Origin: Dryomyza anilis
Lineage: Eukaryota; Arthropoda; Insecta; Diptera; Dryomyzidae
DNA length: 64,000 nucleotides
Direction of reading: 5' to 3'
NCBI GenBank assembly: GCA_951804985.1
Contig: OX638134.1
Coordinates: forward strand, 81,633,679-81,697,678
Shown piece by piece: positions 23,696 to 34,830 of the stretch. The notes beneath the pieces are model-generated. The model did not search any database, was not told the origin of the DNA, and saw nothing but the letters and a program-made list of their open reading frames with translations. A program made the translations under genes and the position numbers. How positions within the stretch are numbered: position 1 is the first letter of the stretch; each line of letters starts with the position of its first letter.

Positions 23696-26340
23696 TATAA
23701 AAGATTCTTAGTATAATATTAAAATGAGGACTTCCAATTATTATACTTCGAGGAGAAAAAGTTTTATCTTATTTTATGAAATTTGAAATTGCATAAATCT
23801 CGGTATCTTAAAAAAGAAACGTTGAAACCCTAGAGTCAGTTTTTATAATTTCCATTTTTGGCACATTTTCAACAAAAATTCACACTGTACGCTGTTTTAC
23901 ATTTTATGGCATTTACCACGAGGGTGCCACCAACATTGCCATCAATTAAGAATGCATGCAAATGAGCCTTGTTCAATCATGCAATAGCACCCGCGCCCAA
24001 CACCATCGATTCAAACACGTTCGGTTTTTTTTTCACACAGAACACTTGGCACTCTGCGATAGCATCATCATCCAGGCAGCCAGGCAGTTAGTTAGGCGCA
24101 TTGAGCCTGCCTTGACTGGCTGCCTGTCAAGCAGGCTCTTGCGTCGAACCTAGTCGAGGTCGCATTGGTGCCTACAAGGTGTCCTCGGCCAAAGTGCCCT
24201 CGTTAATGTGCGTGTTGCGCGTGTCTCTCGGCAGCAACACCATCACCATTACCATAGCCGTTACCATCACCAACATCAACAAATCGACTGTCACAGTAAC
24301 GATGATATAGAAACTGGCACGGGCCTAATACACACAGAGAAACACACACAGACACACACTAAATGTCAAACGTAATGGACAGACAAATAGTGAGTCGGAC
24401 GGAGCCAAGTCTGATGTTGTCTGACTGAGTGACTGAAAGACTGACACACGCACTACCATGAGTTCCTCTTTGCGTTTTGTGCGATAACTGACAATTTCTA
24501 CGTAAATTCTGTGCCATAATTGTGACAGTAATTGGACATAATGCGACAATACACTCGACGTAGTCATCGTCATCGTTTGCCACTTGCCAACACTCGTTGT
24601 GTCGTCTCCTTCTCCTTATCTCTCTCTCTGCACTATTTGCACTCGAGCGGGGGTAATGATAGAATTATAGACCTGTTTAGCTTCCTATTTTGTTTTGTCG
24701 CTTGTCTTTGTTTTCGCTCTGTGCGCGCCATTCTCGTCTTCGAGAATAGCGCTATCCGGTTAGTTGATGCTCGAATGGACACACATAAACAGATCCAATG
24801 GAACGATGTTATTATTGTTGGTCTTATTGTTGTACAACTACTAAAAATGGTAGCCAAAAGTCTGGCAGCAACAGCAGAATCTATTTGTTTGTTTGTTAAC
24901 CATTTTGTTTCGTCTGCATCGGGTCCGTTTTGATTCATTCCACTCTTTGGTAGTCTCTAGTTACGTCGCTCGAGTTTCTTGCGTCTGGCCTAGTCTCAGC
25001 AAGTGTCTCATCTTCTTTAGTCTCATCACTTGAGTCTCATTTTCTGTCTGCTAGCATTTTGTCTTTATCAGCTACACTTATACCATAGCTCCGGTTTTAC
25101 CAATCTCTGCTCTTGTACCAACTCCTTTTTTACAATAACCTCTTATATCATCTTCTATTGTACTAGCCAGTTCTGGACCTACTACTATTATTTCATCGTA
25201 TTTGCTCTGCTCTGCCGGTTCTACTTCTCTCCTCCAGTTCTTTTTTCTCGTACTGCTCTGTTCCGTTCCGTTCTTTCCGCACCGTTTGCCTTACCGGAAA
25301 CGCGTTTTTTCCCTTCATTCATATTAACTTTTATCTGACGTAGCAACATGGCTCTGTGCCATCCTAAATACAGCAACCAAACGATTAGAATGCGGGTCAA
25401 AATGGAAATTTCTTTGATTAAAGCATGTTGCGAAAAAAACAAAACGACGAGAAAGAGTTTTGACGACGTCAATTTGCCAGTGATGAGAATGCGAATGGGC
25501 CATAACAATGACAATTGTTTTGCTGGGGGTTATTATAATCAGTGCTTTGATTAAAATATTTCGGGGTTTTTGATATTGTCTTCATCGGCGAAATGGAAGA
25601 TATAAATTTACACTCATCACACAATCATTTCAGACACATTAAAAGCAAGTAGTACGGCTTGTTGTTTCTCTATGATTTCACATAATCAGCTATTCCAGAC
25701 TAATGATTACTGGACTACTAATTTTCGGCCTTATGATTATCAGACTAATGATTACCATAGGATAGCGTTGCTGTGGCGACGATTCTGGTGTCGTATCATT
25801 AGTCACACATAATGCTGGTCAATGTGCTTTGATTCATGGTCACACACACTCGCACTTCGTCTCGGACTCGCACAAATGAGCTCACAGTGTGCGTGCGTGT
25901 TCAATGAGTTTGTGATCAATCAATTAAGGACACTAAATACTAGTACAACGTACACGCACACAAAGGACTATTAGTGCAAACAAAGAGTGATAGGGGAAGA
26001 GAGTGACAGAGAATGAGCGGTACAAACTTTGTCCCTTGGTGACCATTAAGAGGCTGAAATCATGATCTGTGTCGCCGCACGGTGGATGATTTTTGAATTA
26101 TTAATGTTTATTTAATAATAAAAAGTCATTGACTTTAGTTCTGGGCAACTAGAGAAGTACAAAAGATATCGAACTAGATTCGTAAACTTAAATTCTTTAT
26201 ATTATAAGGTATTTACTACTTAAACGGAATTCAATTCTTATAACGGGCTTTTGAAAAATAATGAATTAACTTAATTACCGGAGCATACTATATGAATTGC
26301 AAATAAATTTTCGCATATTTCATTCATTGAATGTATTTTG
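23696..26340. other. Non-coding complex island, no supported gene
   Basis: The largest repeat-poor interval of the window. It contains CCATCACCATTACCATAGCC-type triplets near 24240, an ACACACAG run at about 24330-24360, a CTCT run near 24620, many TCTCATC/TCTACT words around 25000-25260, and TAATGATTAC motifs near 25700. Overlapping frames of 65-133 codons on both strands show no recognisable domain. It could be intronic or regulatory DNA. Confidence 0.5.
25698..25756. promoter_or_regulatory. Cluster of TAATGATTA-type homeodomain-like motifs
   Basis: AGACTAATGATTAC occurs at 25698-25711 and at about 25743-25755, with TTATGATTAT between (25731-25740). TAAT/ATTA cores are the standard recognition words of homeodomain proteins. 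Three in 58 bp, in a repeat-poor island, could mark an enhancer, but such words are common in AT-rich DNA. Confidence 0.25.
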
Positions 26341-26536
26341 AGATAGACAAGGTGTACTCAAAATTGAATATTTCGTGAACTTCATCTTGTATATCTCGAA
26401 ATCCGTGCAAGTTAGCAACATGCTTTTTAAAACTTAAGTTCATCAATATATGGCCTACTTTTTTTGTTTTGTTTTACACGGAACCATCGCTCTGGGGATG
26501 TCCCCTATTCATGCACAGTGATGGGCGAAGAAAGGA

Positions 26537-27199
26537 TTATAGGTTATTGGGATGTAGAAAAGATGGAGTAGTGTCGATGGATGTTTGTTTTGAACTTCCA
26601 ATAGAAAAAATGTCGGGAAAAACCGACGCAGATAGACTGTTCCACAAACATATCGTGCGATTGAAGACCAATTCTCTCTGTAGTTCTGTTGTTCTGTTGA
26701 AAGCCGAATGGACTACGAATGGAATTCGATGCCAGAGTAGATTGACATTTGACACTGACATCGAATTAAGCCCATCCCTTCGTAGTCCATTCGGTTTTCA
26801 ACAGAACCACGGTGGAATCAGTATTTCCCTCGACCAAGTGTTTTGAATTTACCATATATTCAAAACAGGCCTATACACCCGACAATTTTTTTTTGCTCAA
26901 GAGAACCAATATAGGATGAAATATTATCATCCCCTATTAAATATATCGCACGTTGTTGCATTCGATGCAGGAACTCCAAAGAGGAATTTGAAGCCCCTGG
27001 ATGATTTTGAAGCAGCAGGAGTGAAGTATGTCCTACACCGTTTTAGAAAACCGAGACACTTGGCCGCTTCTTTCGACATATCAAAGATATCTTCATGCCA
27101 ACGAAGATCACATTGAATTGATATGCCCAGAACGTCAAGAGCAGCTGAATCTGCAATATCCACAGCACCCATATTGATGGGAGGAAGGAGTGAATTCAT
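26537..27199 (-). mobile_element. LINE remnant: RT palm/thumb fragment plus C-terminal tail
   Basis: On the minus strand 27180-27013 reads DVLGISIQCDLRWHEDIF...KCLGFLKRCRTYFTP, the segment after the catalytic motifs of many insect non-LTR reverse transcriptases (LG-x-I...W..HI...K..GFL.R....F). After a deletion, 26761-26537 reads FNRTICLWNSLSASVFPDIF and the tail shared with the copies at 4860 and 23158. The YADD-type catalytic block is absent, so it is dead. The middle is rearranged by a short inverted duplication (26691-26719 versus 26779-26807). Confidence 0.83.
26691..26807. repeat. 29-nt inverted duplication within LINE remnant
   Basis: The 29 bases at 26691-26719 (GTTCTGTTGAAAGCCGAATG..) are the reverse complement of 26779-26807 with one mismatch, separated by 59 bases. 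It looks like a template-switch or repair event in the decayed LINE. Confidence 0.9.
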
Positions 27200-27995
27200 T
27201 CGCAGATGACGACTGATATTCGTTCAACTCTCCGACACTCACATTTCGTTGATTGCTTTTCCAGCACTCAAGTAGCCATAAATCTCATGGTTTTCTAACA
27301 TTATTGGAAAAATTACGATTTCGTGCTTCCAACTTGTATATCTCGAAATCTACACAAGTTAGCGACTTGCTTTTCAAAACTTATGTTCGTCATTATATGG
27401 TCTACTTAGTTCCAGAAAATCGTTAAAATCTTTTAACCAATACTTTTTCACATAATCTAATTTTTCTTATTGTAAAAACCAAAACTTCCCTGAATTCCCT
27501 AGCATATCACATCAAAAACTGCGCACGTCAAACGACTACGACGCTTTCCCGTAGACGAATCTTATTCGTGACCACAACGTATTCCACATCCGACTATAAA
27601 ATGTTGCTGATTGCGTTAACAGCACTTAAGTCGCAATAAATTCCATGATTTTCTAACATTATAGCAAAATTTACGAGTCGTGCTTTTCACCTTGTATATC
27701 TCGAAATCCATAACACATAGCGACTTGCTTTTTGAAACTTAAGTTCATCAGTATATAGCCTATTTAGTTCCAGAAAATAGTTAAAATCTTTTGGCTCAAT
27801 TCTTTTTCACATAATCTAATTTGTCTTATGGGAAAAACCTAAACTTTCCTGAATTCCCTAGCATGTCACATCAAAAACTGCGCACCCCTAGACGACTACG
27901 GTTCATATTCATGACGACAACGTTTCTCAACACTCCGAGGTCCACACCTCACTGGTTGCTGGTGCCAGCACTCTAACCGCAATAAATTTCATGGC

Positions 27996-30385
27996 TGCGA
28001 CTTTATTGTATTGATAACAAATTGAATGATATCAATAGAAGCAGAAAATGTTGCATTTTGCATATAAATTTGCTTGAGGTTTCCCAGAACCTTGGCTGCC
28101 ATGCGATACATTGCAGTGCTGTGAATGGAAGAAGATCTTCCCCCGGTAAGCGGGGTGAGAAAAACCAAACGCGTGTGCAGTTGCCACTGCCTTTTATGCG
28201 ATTCTTTTGTAAAGCATACACTTTGTTACCTTCTACCATGGGGCGGGGGGACATACTGTGTGCTTGGAGTTGGCTGAAATGCTAAAGGAAGTAGTGGGTT
28301 TTGCGGGTGTTGCAAAACAGCAGCACTTTCTATGACGACCTACAGTGGATTTGGTCTCGGATCGTTATTCATTGCAGTTTATAGTCGTTGATAGCAGGCA
28401 GCCTCTCATCGTCTCGCCTCGTATCGCATGCCCGGAGGGTTGGTAAGTTGTTTTTGGATGTTAGGTTGGTTTGAAGTCATTCAGGCTATTTTCGAATAAT
28501 GGACTCGCCCCATACATGACGCAGCAAGGCAAACGATACTCGCACATTCGCCAATACAAACAATGAGTTATGCTTTTAGAAAATAAAAGAATAGAACAGA
28601 AAAAAATAGATGAAAAAATATGAAAACAAAAATAAACTTAATGCACACGACACGGTTATGGTTGTTATGGGTAGTGTGTTCTGCAGTATAGTGTTTGACG
28701 ATGATTCTGTGGTACGTAAGTGGTTATGCGGCATGAAAAAGGCTATGCGTTTGTATGAGGATTATGGTGAATAGTGTGGTTAAAGGTACCTTGTCCCCAC
28801 CACATACATATATGGTATAAGTGACAATAGCGCTCGTTTCTTGTGGACGTCGCTTTTGACAAGTAATGACAGTATGTTGACAGTTTCGAACCTGAAGTCG
28901 TCGGGACGCAAGATAGAAAGAAAGCAAGACGAAGATGCAGCACATGAAAAACGTTTTAATTTCATGCTCTAAAAAGCCAGTTCAACACATTTATACTTTT
29001 TGAGCTGGTATTTTATAGGGCTGGCTGGGAGCGATAGGTAGGTAGATGTTTTGGGTAAGGAAAAAACGAACATGTCCTTGCAGGCACCTTCATTATGCTG
29101 CATATGAATAGCAGCTTTATTTCTTTCTTTCTTTATGTGTGGCCTTTTGTCGCAGTTCGGTGCCATTAGCCAAACAAAGTGCAGGTCATAACCGCAGTTG
29201 CCGAAGGTGGTAACGGTAACGGCGGTAAAAATGTCAACCTCAAGGGTCCAACTGGTTAGAGTTTTGCGGGTTCTACATGGCGTTGGACTGTGAAAACATG
29301 ATATGCGCTGCTGCATAAACAATTTGAAGCTTTTCAATGAAAAAGGCACTCGATACGTTGGGAAAGCGTAATTTTTCTGTTTAATACGGCCCATCTTAAA
29401 GTTAGGAAAACCTTTAATTTTTGCTATACTAAAAATTCCTCTCGAAGATAAATAGTTATAGGCGCTGTAAATCAAGAAATATTGCAAAATTACCATAAAC
29501 AACCCATATAACCGCTTAGATTCAATAACACTATTTGAAGGAGTACCTATACGAAGTCAATACTTACCTACGTATTACATATTGTTTCTCGATAAGCAAG
29601 CATTTTCGCAAATCGATAGCTATTAATAAACCATCAGCTGCTATGCCATAACCACCATCACACACTTGTAAGTTTGTGCTATGAAAATTTACAATGTCAG
29701 CATTACATGCAGATGCAAAAGTTCACTTGATACACTTTTCGCACATACATCTATTTCAGAACACCCACTATCACCTCCCTCGGTTCTATACCTTCCTTTT
29801 CTTGTGCTAGCTTTAGTTGGGTGACTTAACCTCCATTCCACGCCCCTCAGCGAAAGCTTGTCGTGGCACGTAGTCGTTAAGCATTTGCCTTGACGTTTCT
29901 ACGTCGCCTGCCGCACAGAAGTTGATCTTCCCATTAATTACTCATTGAATAATTGTATCAAGTTTCCGCACATTTGTCGTGGCTACACCTTCTTCGTCTC
30001 CGCCTTCAAATATCAACATCCAAAAAGCCCATTCAAACTATTCTTCCATACACCTACCCACTCATGAAGTTAACGCAAGTTATTTTGTGTCGTATCGTAT
30101 TTTGAGGTTCCGTTCCCCTCGAAGTTTTGTAGTTGCATTGGGCCGGCCCTACTTGGTTTATCGATTAATCTATGGATAAAAATAAAATTTGTATAATTAA
30201 ATGCAGCGATTGATGAAGGTCTGTACTGTACCGTGTTATGCCTGAATATATGCAGGCTACAAAGTTTTATAAATTGACCAGTTCTCGCAGTATGCATTGA
30301 GATTTAAAATTTCTGTTCTCTGCCTTCATTGTTTTTCAAGATTATAAAAAAGTAACAACAATTTTAAACATTAATTACAATCATT
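27996..30385. other. Non-coding complex stretch, no supported gene
   Basis: Mixed-composition unique DNA. A minus-strand frame of 177 codons (28969-29502) starts with a hydrophobic run but has no recognisable motif, and overlapping frames at 28724-28965 are similar. None has splice or codon evidence I would trust. GGGCGGGGGGAC at 28240-28251 is the most G-rich point. Confidence 0.5.
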
Positions 30386-30389
30386 ATAT

Positions 30390-31190
30390 ACGAAAAATGG
30401 AATACCATCAACATTATTTTAAATACCTCGTCTTAAAAGACCTTTTTCAGCTAAAACCGCTAATTCCAAACATTATCTGAACTAAATCGTTGAATTTATT
30501 ATTGTATAGAATACGTCCTGACTATTTCTATAGGGACGGATGTAAAAAGTGTCCAAAATGGAATGCCATCAAAATTATTCTATATATCTCTTCTTAAAGA
30601 TCACTTTTCAGGTAAAACTACTAAGTCCCAACAATCTCTGAACTAAATCGTTGAATTTATTATTGAATGTAATACGTCATGACTATTTCTATAGGGATAG
30701 GATGTCCAAAATGGAATACCATCAAAATTATTCCATATATCTCGTCTTAAAGACCACTTTTCAGGTAAAACCGGTAAGTCCCAACAATCTCTGAACTAAA
30801 TAGTTGAATTTATTATTAAATGTAATACGTCCTAACTATTTCTATAGGGACAGTATAGAAAAAATGTGTCCAAATTGGAATACCATCAACATTATTCCAT
30901 ATATCTCGTCTTAAAAGACCACTTTTCAGGTACAACCGCTAAGTCCCAACAATCTCTGAACTAAATCGTTTAATTTATTACTGAATATAAGTAATACGTC
31001 CTGACTATTTCTATAGGGACAGTATAGGAAAAATATGTCCAAATTGGAAGTCAACTCTATTTCATATATCTCTTCTTTAAACATATTTTTCAGTTAAAAT
31101 TCCCCACAATCTCTGAACTAAATCGATGAATTTATTACTGAATATAATACGTCCTGACTATTTCTATAGGGACAGAGTACTATAGTAAAA
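30390..31190. repeat. ~160-bp tandem array, five units
   Basis: The word GGAATACCATCA (or variant) occurs at about 30399, 30560, 30713, 30877 and, decayed, at 31046, giving spacings of about 153-169. Shared words are ATATCTCGTCTTAAAGA, CAACAATCTCTGAACTAAAT and GTCCTGACTATTTCTATAGG. The units resemble no transposon end I know. The array ends about 110 bases before a SINE. Confidence 0.92.
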
Positions 31191-31296
31191 AATATGCCGT
31201 ATGAAAGGGTAGAAAGCTTCTCTTTGACTTTTATCCTGGCTATAACCCGACCAGTTTTATAACGAACATAATATGATCATGTTTAAATTAATAGGA

Positions 31297-31588
31297 TATG
31301 TTTCTAGCGTCGGTAACTCAAGGTTAGTGCGTTGGACTGCAAGCCAAAAGGTCCCAGGTTCAAGTCTGAACCAGGACTAACAATATCTTTCCATTGAAAC
31401 ATTTGTTCAATACCGCGCTACCTCTAAAGAGTAAATATTGGCTATGAAAAGCTCTCACTCGTCGTACGGATTCGGCATAAAAATGTAGGTCCCACCACTT
31501 TGAGTACATATATAACACGCACAGCTCAAACTGGTGAGAGAGCTCGGCCTGAGATCTTATAGGACTATAGCGACAAACTATGTTTCTA
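31297..31588 (+). mobile_element. tRNA-derived SINE, family 2, with target-site duplication
   Basis: Direct repeats TATGTTTCTA at 31297-31306 and 31579-31588 flank a 272-bp body. The body starts GCGTCGGTAACTCAAGG, has a B box GGTTCAAGTCT, then AATACCGCGCTACCTCT, GGCTATGAAAAGCTCTCAC and TAGGTCCCACCACTTTGAG, and ends CTATAGCGACAAAC. It is the reverse complement of the copy at 3898-4190 over its length. The terminal A-T of the left repeat could belong to either element or target, so 9-10 bp is the honest size. This is the copy that best defines the family's ends. Confidence 0.88.
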
Positions 31589-33540
31589 CTCAGTATTCTA
31601 AGAATACTTTACCATAGCTTTCTATTTACAAAATCTTCAAACGGGGGAAGGTACGTACGGGTCTAGCTCTTCTCATGTTAAAGTTTTTATAAAGGTTTCA
31701 TAAGAATTTCATATAAAGCGATCTAAAATTTACTGAAACCGCAAATTCTCTAAATTCTCTGAACCAAATCCTTGATTTTTACACAATACACTAAAAATGA
31801 AAAGGTATTTTTTCTGTGGTCATCGGTTTGTAGCACCCAGTATGGTAACCTATATAAATTCTTAAACAGCATGATCTTCAGAATTGTATAGCAATGTCCG
31901 TCTGTCAGTGTATTGAAATCACGGTTAAAGGAAAACCAGAAGAGGTAAAGAAATTCTGCTTTAAAGTTAGATGACCTATATAACAGCGCTGTCTGGTATT
32001 AAAAATAGGCAAGCTCGATTGATTTTTGATCTGTTACTTGATCAGTGATGTTCAAATTCTGTATATAACACTATCAAGATGCCTTAAATCGACAATAACT
32101 TTCGTAATTCTTAGTAATTTCATCACACCAACTATCCACATTTCCATACCTCAAAATTTTCCATGTGACCTAACTTTCCTTTCTCATTATTACTGATATT
32201 ATTGCACTCTTCAAGTTGTTTTAATTTAATACCACAAGATTTTTTTGTTTTTAAAACTTTTCTCTAATTCCAAACCATATCGCAAGTTCTAACTCCGAAA
32301 AAACCTTTGAAAAATACCTGATTCTCACCATTATTTGCAACTTTCTGTAAACTCTCATCAAATTAATTTCTCCGCACGGCCCAAAGAGTCGCCATTTTCT
32401 TAAGTGCTCACCGTCCATGAAGCGATACCGGCAGCACCTGCCACCTACTGACGTTTGGCTGCAACTACAAATTGCATGTTCGGGTGTGTGTGTGTGTGTG
32501 TGTGTAAATGTCAGTTAGTGTGTGTGTACACAACGTATATGTCTGCTGTCAAATTATTCTGTCAGATGGCACTGATTGCCACAAGCATCTAAAAGCGGGC
32601 TCTAGTATCCTGCGGTATGGTGCGACGGCCGGAAATGCCATGGAGTGGATTATGTAAAGACAACTGCGCGGAGACCATCACTCGAATGTCAAATCATATT
32701 TATTATTGTATATTTTCATTTTGCGAAATTGCTTCCGAGCCCAAGTCGCACACATAGTGGGCGGCAGTCGGCAGTGACAGCGCCGGTATCGGGCGGTAAC
32801 TTCGGATGGCGGAGACGACATAGTCAATGTCTGACGTTTCGTTGTTGTTTGTTTTGTCAAAAGCAAAACCAAAAGCAGCCAACTTTCATGGGAGTTCGTT
32901 TCATCCGTGCTGCCGTGTTTGATCTGAAATCGAGATTCACATCGACGACGAGTATTTGTATTTGTAGCCCCAGCCATACGATATATGCACATTGAACAAA
33001 TGAATACATCTGGCGCAAATCCCCCTACGATTTCAGGCCATCAGATTTAGACTTTGATGCTTGCGCCTGCCAGCCCGTCTGCCTTACTTAGTTGGTGTAG
33101 TATATAGTATAACTGCTAGCATGGTATAGTTCCAAAATGGTATGGCAAGGTATTACTGCATGGTATGGAAATGTTTTAGGTACCCGTGCGAATGTATATT
33201 CCGTTGGAGCAAAGAATGAAATTGCATAAATATTAGAAATCAATAGAGTAAGTTTTGGTTTGGTTTTTTTCTATTTTTAATATTTTTGCAGCATAGTTTT
33301 CAATGAGGTCACACAGGCAACATATGTGCAGCTTTAAACTGGAGGTTAACATTTGGTTGAAAGTTTTGTTTTCTTCAACTTTTTAAATCTTTGAATCTGT
33401 AAATCGGTTGTGGGAACAGCAGATGCATAAATTGGGAGATCAGAAATTTGATTTTTTTTACTTTTTTCAAATATGCGTTTATTTTTAAAAGGTTATCTTG
33501 TTTTAACAGAAATATTTTTATTTGAAAATTGACTTTTAAA
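31589..33540. other. Non-coding stretch; complex island 32.35-33.1 kb
   Basis: AT-rich to about 32340, then a complex GC-richer segment including the GT repeat and frames of 104-116 codons on both strands without recognisable domains, then GGTATGG-rich words near 33120-33170. No gene supported. Confidence 0.5.
32483..32505. repeat. (GT)n microsatellite
   Basis: Eleven GT dinucleotides without interruption. Confidence 0.9.
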
Positions 33541-33544
33541 CTGA

Positions 33545-33770
33545 AATGTTGTAATATCTATCTATGTATATAAAACTCTTGGTCCGTCTATCGGTCTGTC
33601 TGTCTGTCTGTTTGTTCCAGCATCACGTCTAAACCGCTGAACCGATTTAACTGAAATTTTGCACCAATATACTATGGAGTCCAGAGGGTAACTTAGACCA
33701 TATGGGCGGTATTGGACAAAGGGCGTGATACCTCCCATATATTCTAAACGTCCAACGCGTTATAATTTGG
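33545..33770 (+). mobile_element. Microsatellite-carrying interspersed repeat (mini-me/Helitron-like)
   Basis: The order is CTATCTATGTATATAAAACT, a (GTCT)n tract at about 33593-33610, then TAAACCGCTGAACCGATTT and CTGAAATTTTGCACC. A TA-rich start, a GTCT microsatellite and the 'AAACCGCTGAACCGAT' block are features I associate with short non-autonomous elements that seed microsatellites in flies. No termini or target duplication could be defined, so the assignment is tentative. Confidence 0.45.
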
Positions 33771-34830
33771 GACTTACATACACTAAAATAAATCGAAAAT
33801 CACAAATATCCAAAAACAAAAGCACAAGTCAAAATCAAAAATACAAACGCAAAAACACAAATGCAAAAACAAAATCAAAATCAAAGACATAAGAAAAAGT
33901 GCAAACACACAAAAATAAAAGCGAAAACACAAAACAAGAAAAAAAAAATAAAAAGCAGAAAAACAAAAGCGAAAACACAAAAACGAAAACAAGAAAAAAA
34001 TCAAAAGCACAAAAAAAAGCAATTATACAAAAGCAAAACACAAAAATAAAAGCAAAAGATAAAAACAAGAAAAACAATGCAAAAACACAAACGCAAAAGA
34101 GAAAAAAAACACATGAACAAAAGCAACAAATAAAACAAAACCAAAACAACTTAAATTTTATAACTTGGGACTGACATACACAAACACAAAAGGAAAATCA
34201 CAAAAATCCAAAAACAAAAGCACAAGACAAAATCAAAAATACAAGCGCAAAAAAACAAAATCAAAATCAAAGATATAAGAAAAAGAACAAACACACAAAA
34301 GCGAAAAAACAAAAACAAGAACAAAATCAAAATAATAAACCCAAAACAAAAATACAAAAGCAAAAACACAAACACAAACAAAAGAGAAAGAAAAACAAAA
34401 CAAAAACACAAGAGAAAAAGCAAAAACTCTTACGTAAAAGCAAAAACACAAACACCATTCCAAATCCAAAAGAAAAACAAAAGAACGCAAGAACAAAAGC
34501 AAAAACCCAAAAAAACAAAAGCAATAGAAAAAAGTAAAAACAGAAACCAAATACATAAAAAAACACAAAAACAAACCAAAAAAAACACAAACTCAAGAAC
34601 AAAAGCAAAAGTAAAAACGCAAAATTACAAAAACAAAACCAAAAAAACACAAAAAAAAATCAAAAATGAAAAAAAAATAAAAGCAACAAATAAAAGTAAA
34701 AACAAAAGATAAAATAAATATACAAAAACAAAGTCAATCTCAAAAACAAACGAAGAGTAAAACAAAAAAAGCAAAAAAAAAACGGGAAAACACAAAAGAC
34801 AAATTACACAAATTACAAAAATTTAGATAA
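33761..34830. repeat. (CAAAAA)n-type low-complexity tract with internal ~397-bp duplication
   Basis: About 1.05 kb made of ACAAAAGCAAAAACACAAA-like words, almost without T on the plus strand. ATAATTTGGGACTTACATAC (33761) recurs as ATAACTTGGGACTGACATAC about 397 bases later, followed in both by GAAAATCACAAA and CCAAAAACAAAAGCACAAG, so one long tandem duplication is embedded in the tract. Lys/Gln-rich plus frames and Phe/Cys-rich minus frames are artefacts. Confidence 0.88.

Larger units (their letters stand above)
26341..27995. repeat. ~355-bp tandem repeat interrupted by a LINE remnant
   Basis: TTGTATATCTCGAAATC begins at about 26387, 27334 and 27692. The last two lie about 358 bases apart and head nearly complete units that share AAGTTAGCGACTTGCTTTT, TTAGTTCCAGAAAAT, CTGAATTCCCTAGCAT and AAAACTGCGCAC. 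The first copy is cut at about 26460, where the LINE-derived sequence starts, and the array resumes near 27230. This is most simply explained by a LINE insertion into an older tandem array. Confidence 0.85.

Noticed and set aside
28969..29502. 177-codon minus-strand open frame
   Set aside because: Unremarkable composition, no motif, no relation to neighbours. Expected by chance at this window size.
33783..34650. Cys/Phe/Val-rich frames up to 113 codons
   Set aside because: Minus-strand translation of a CAAAAAC low-complexity tract.
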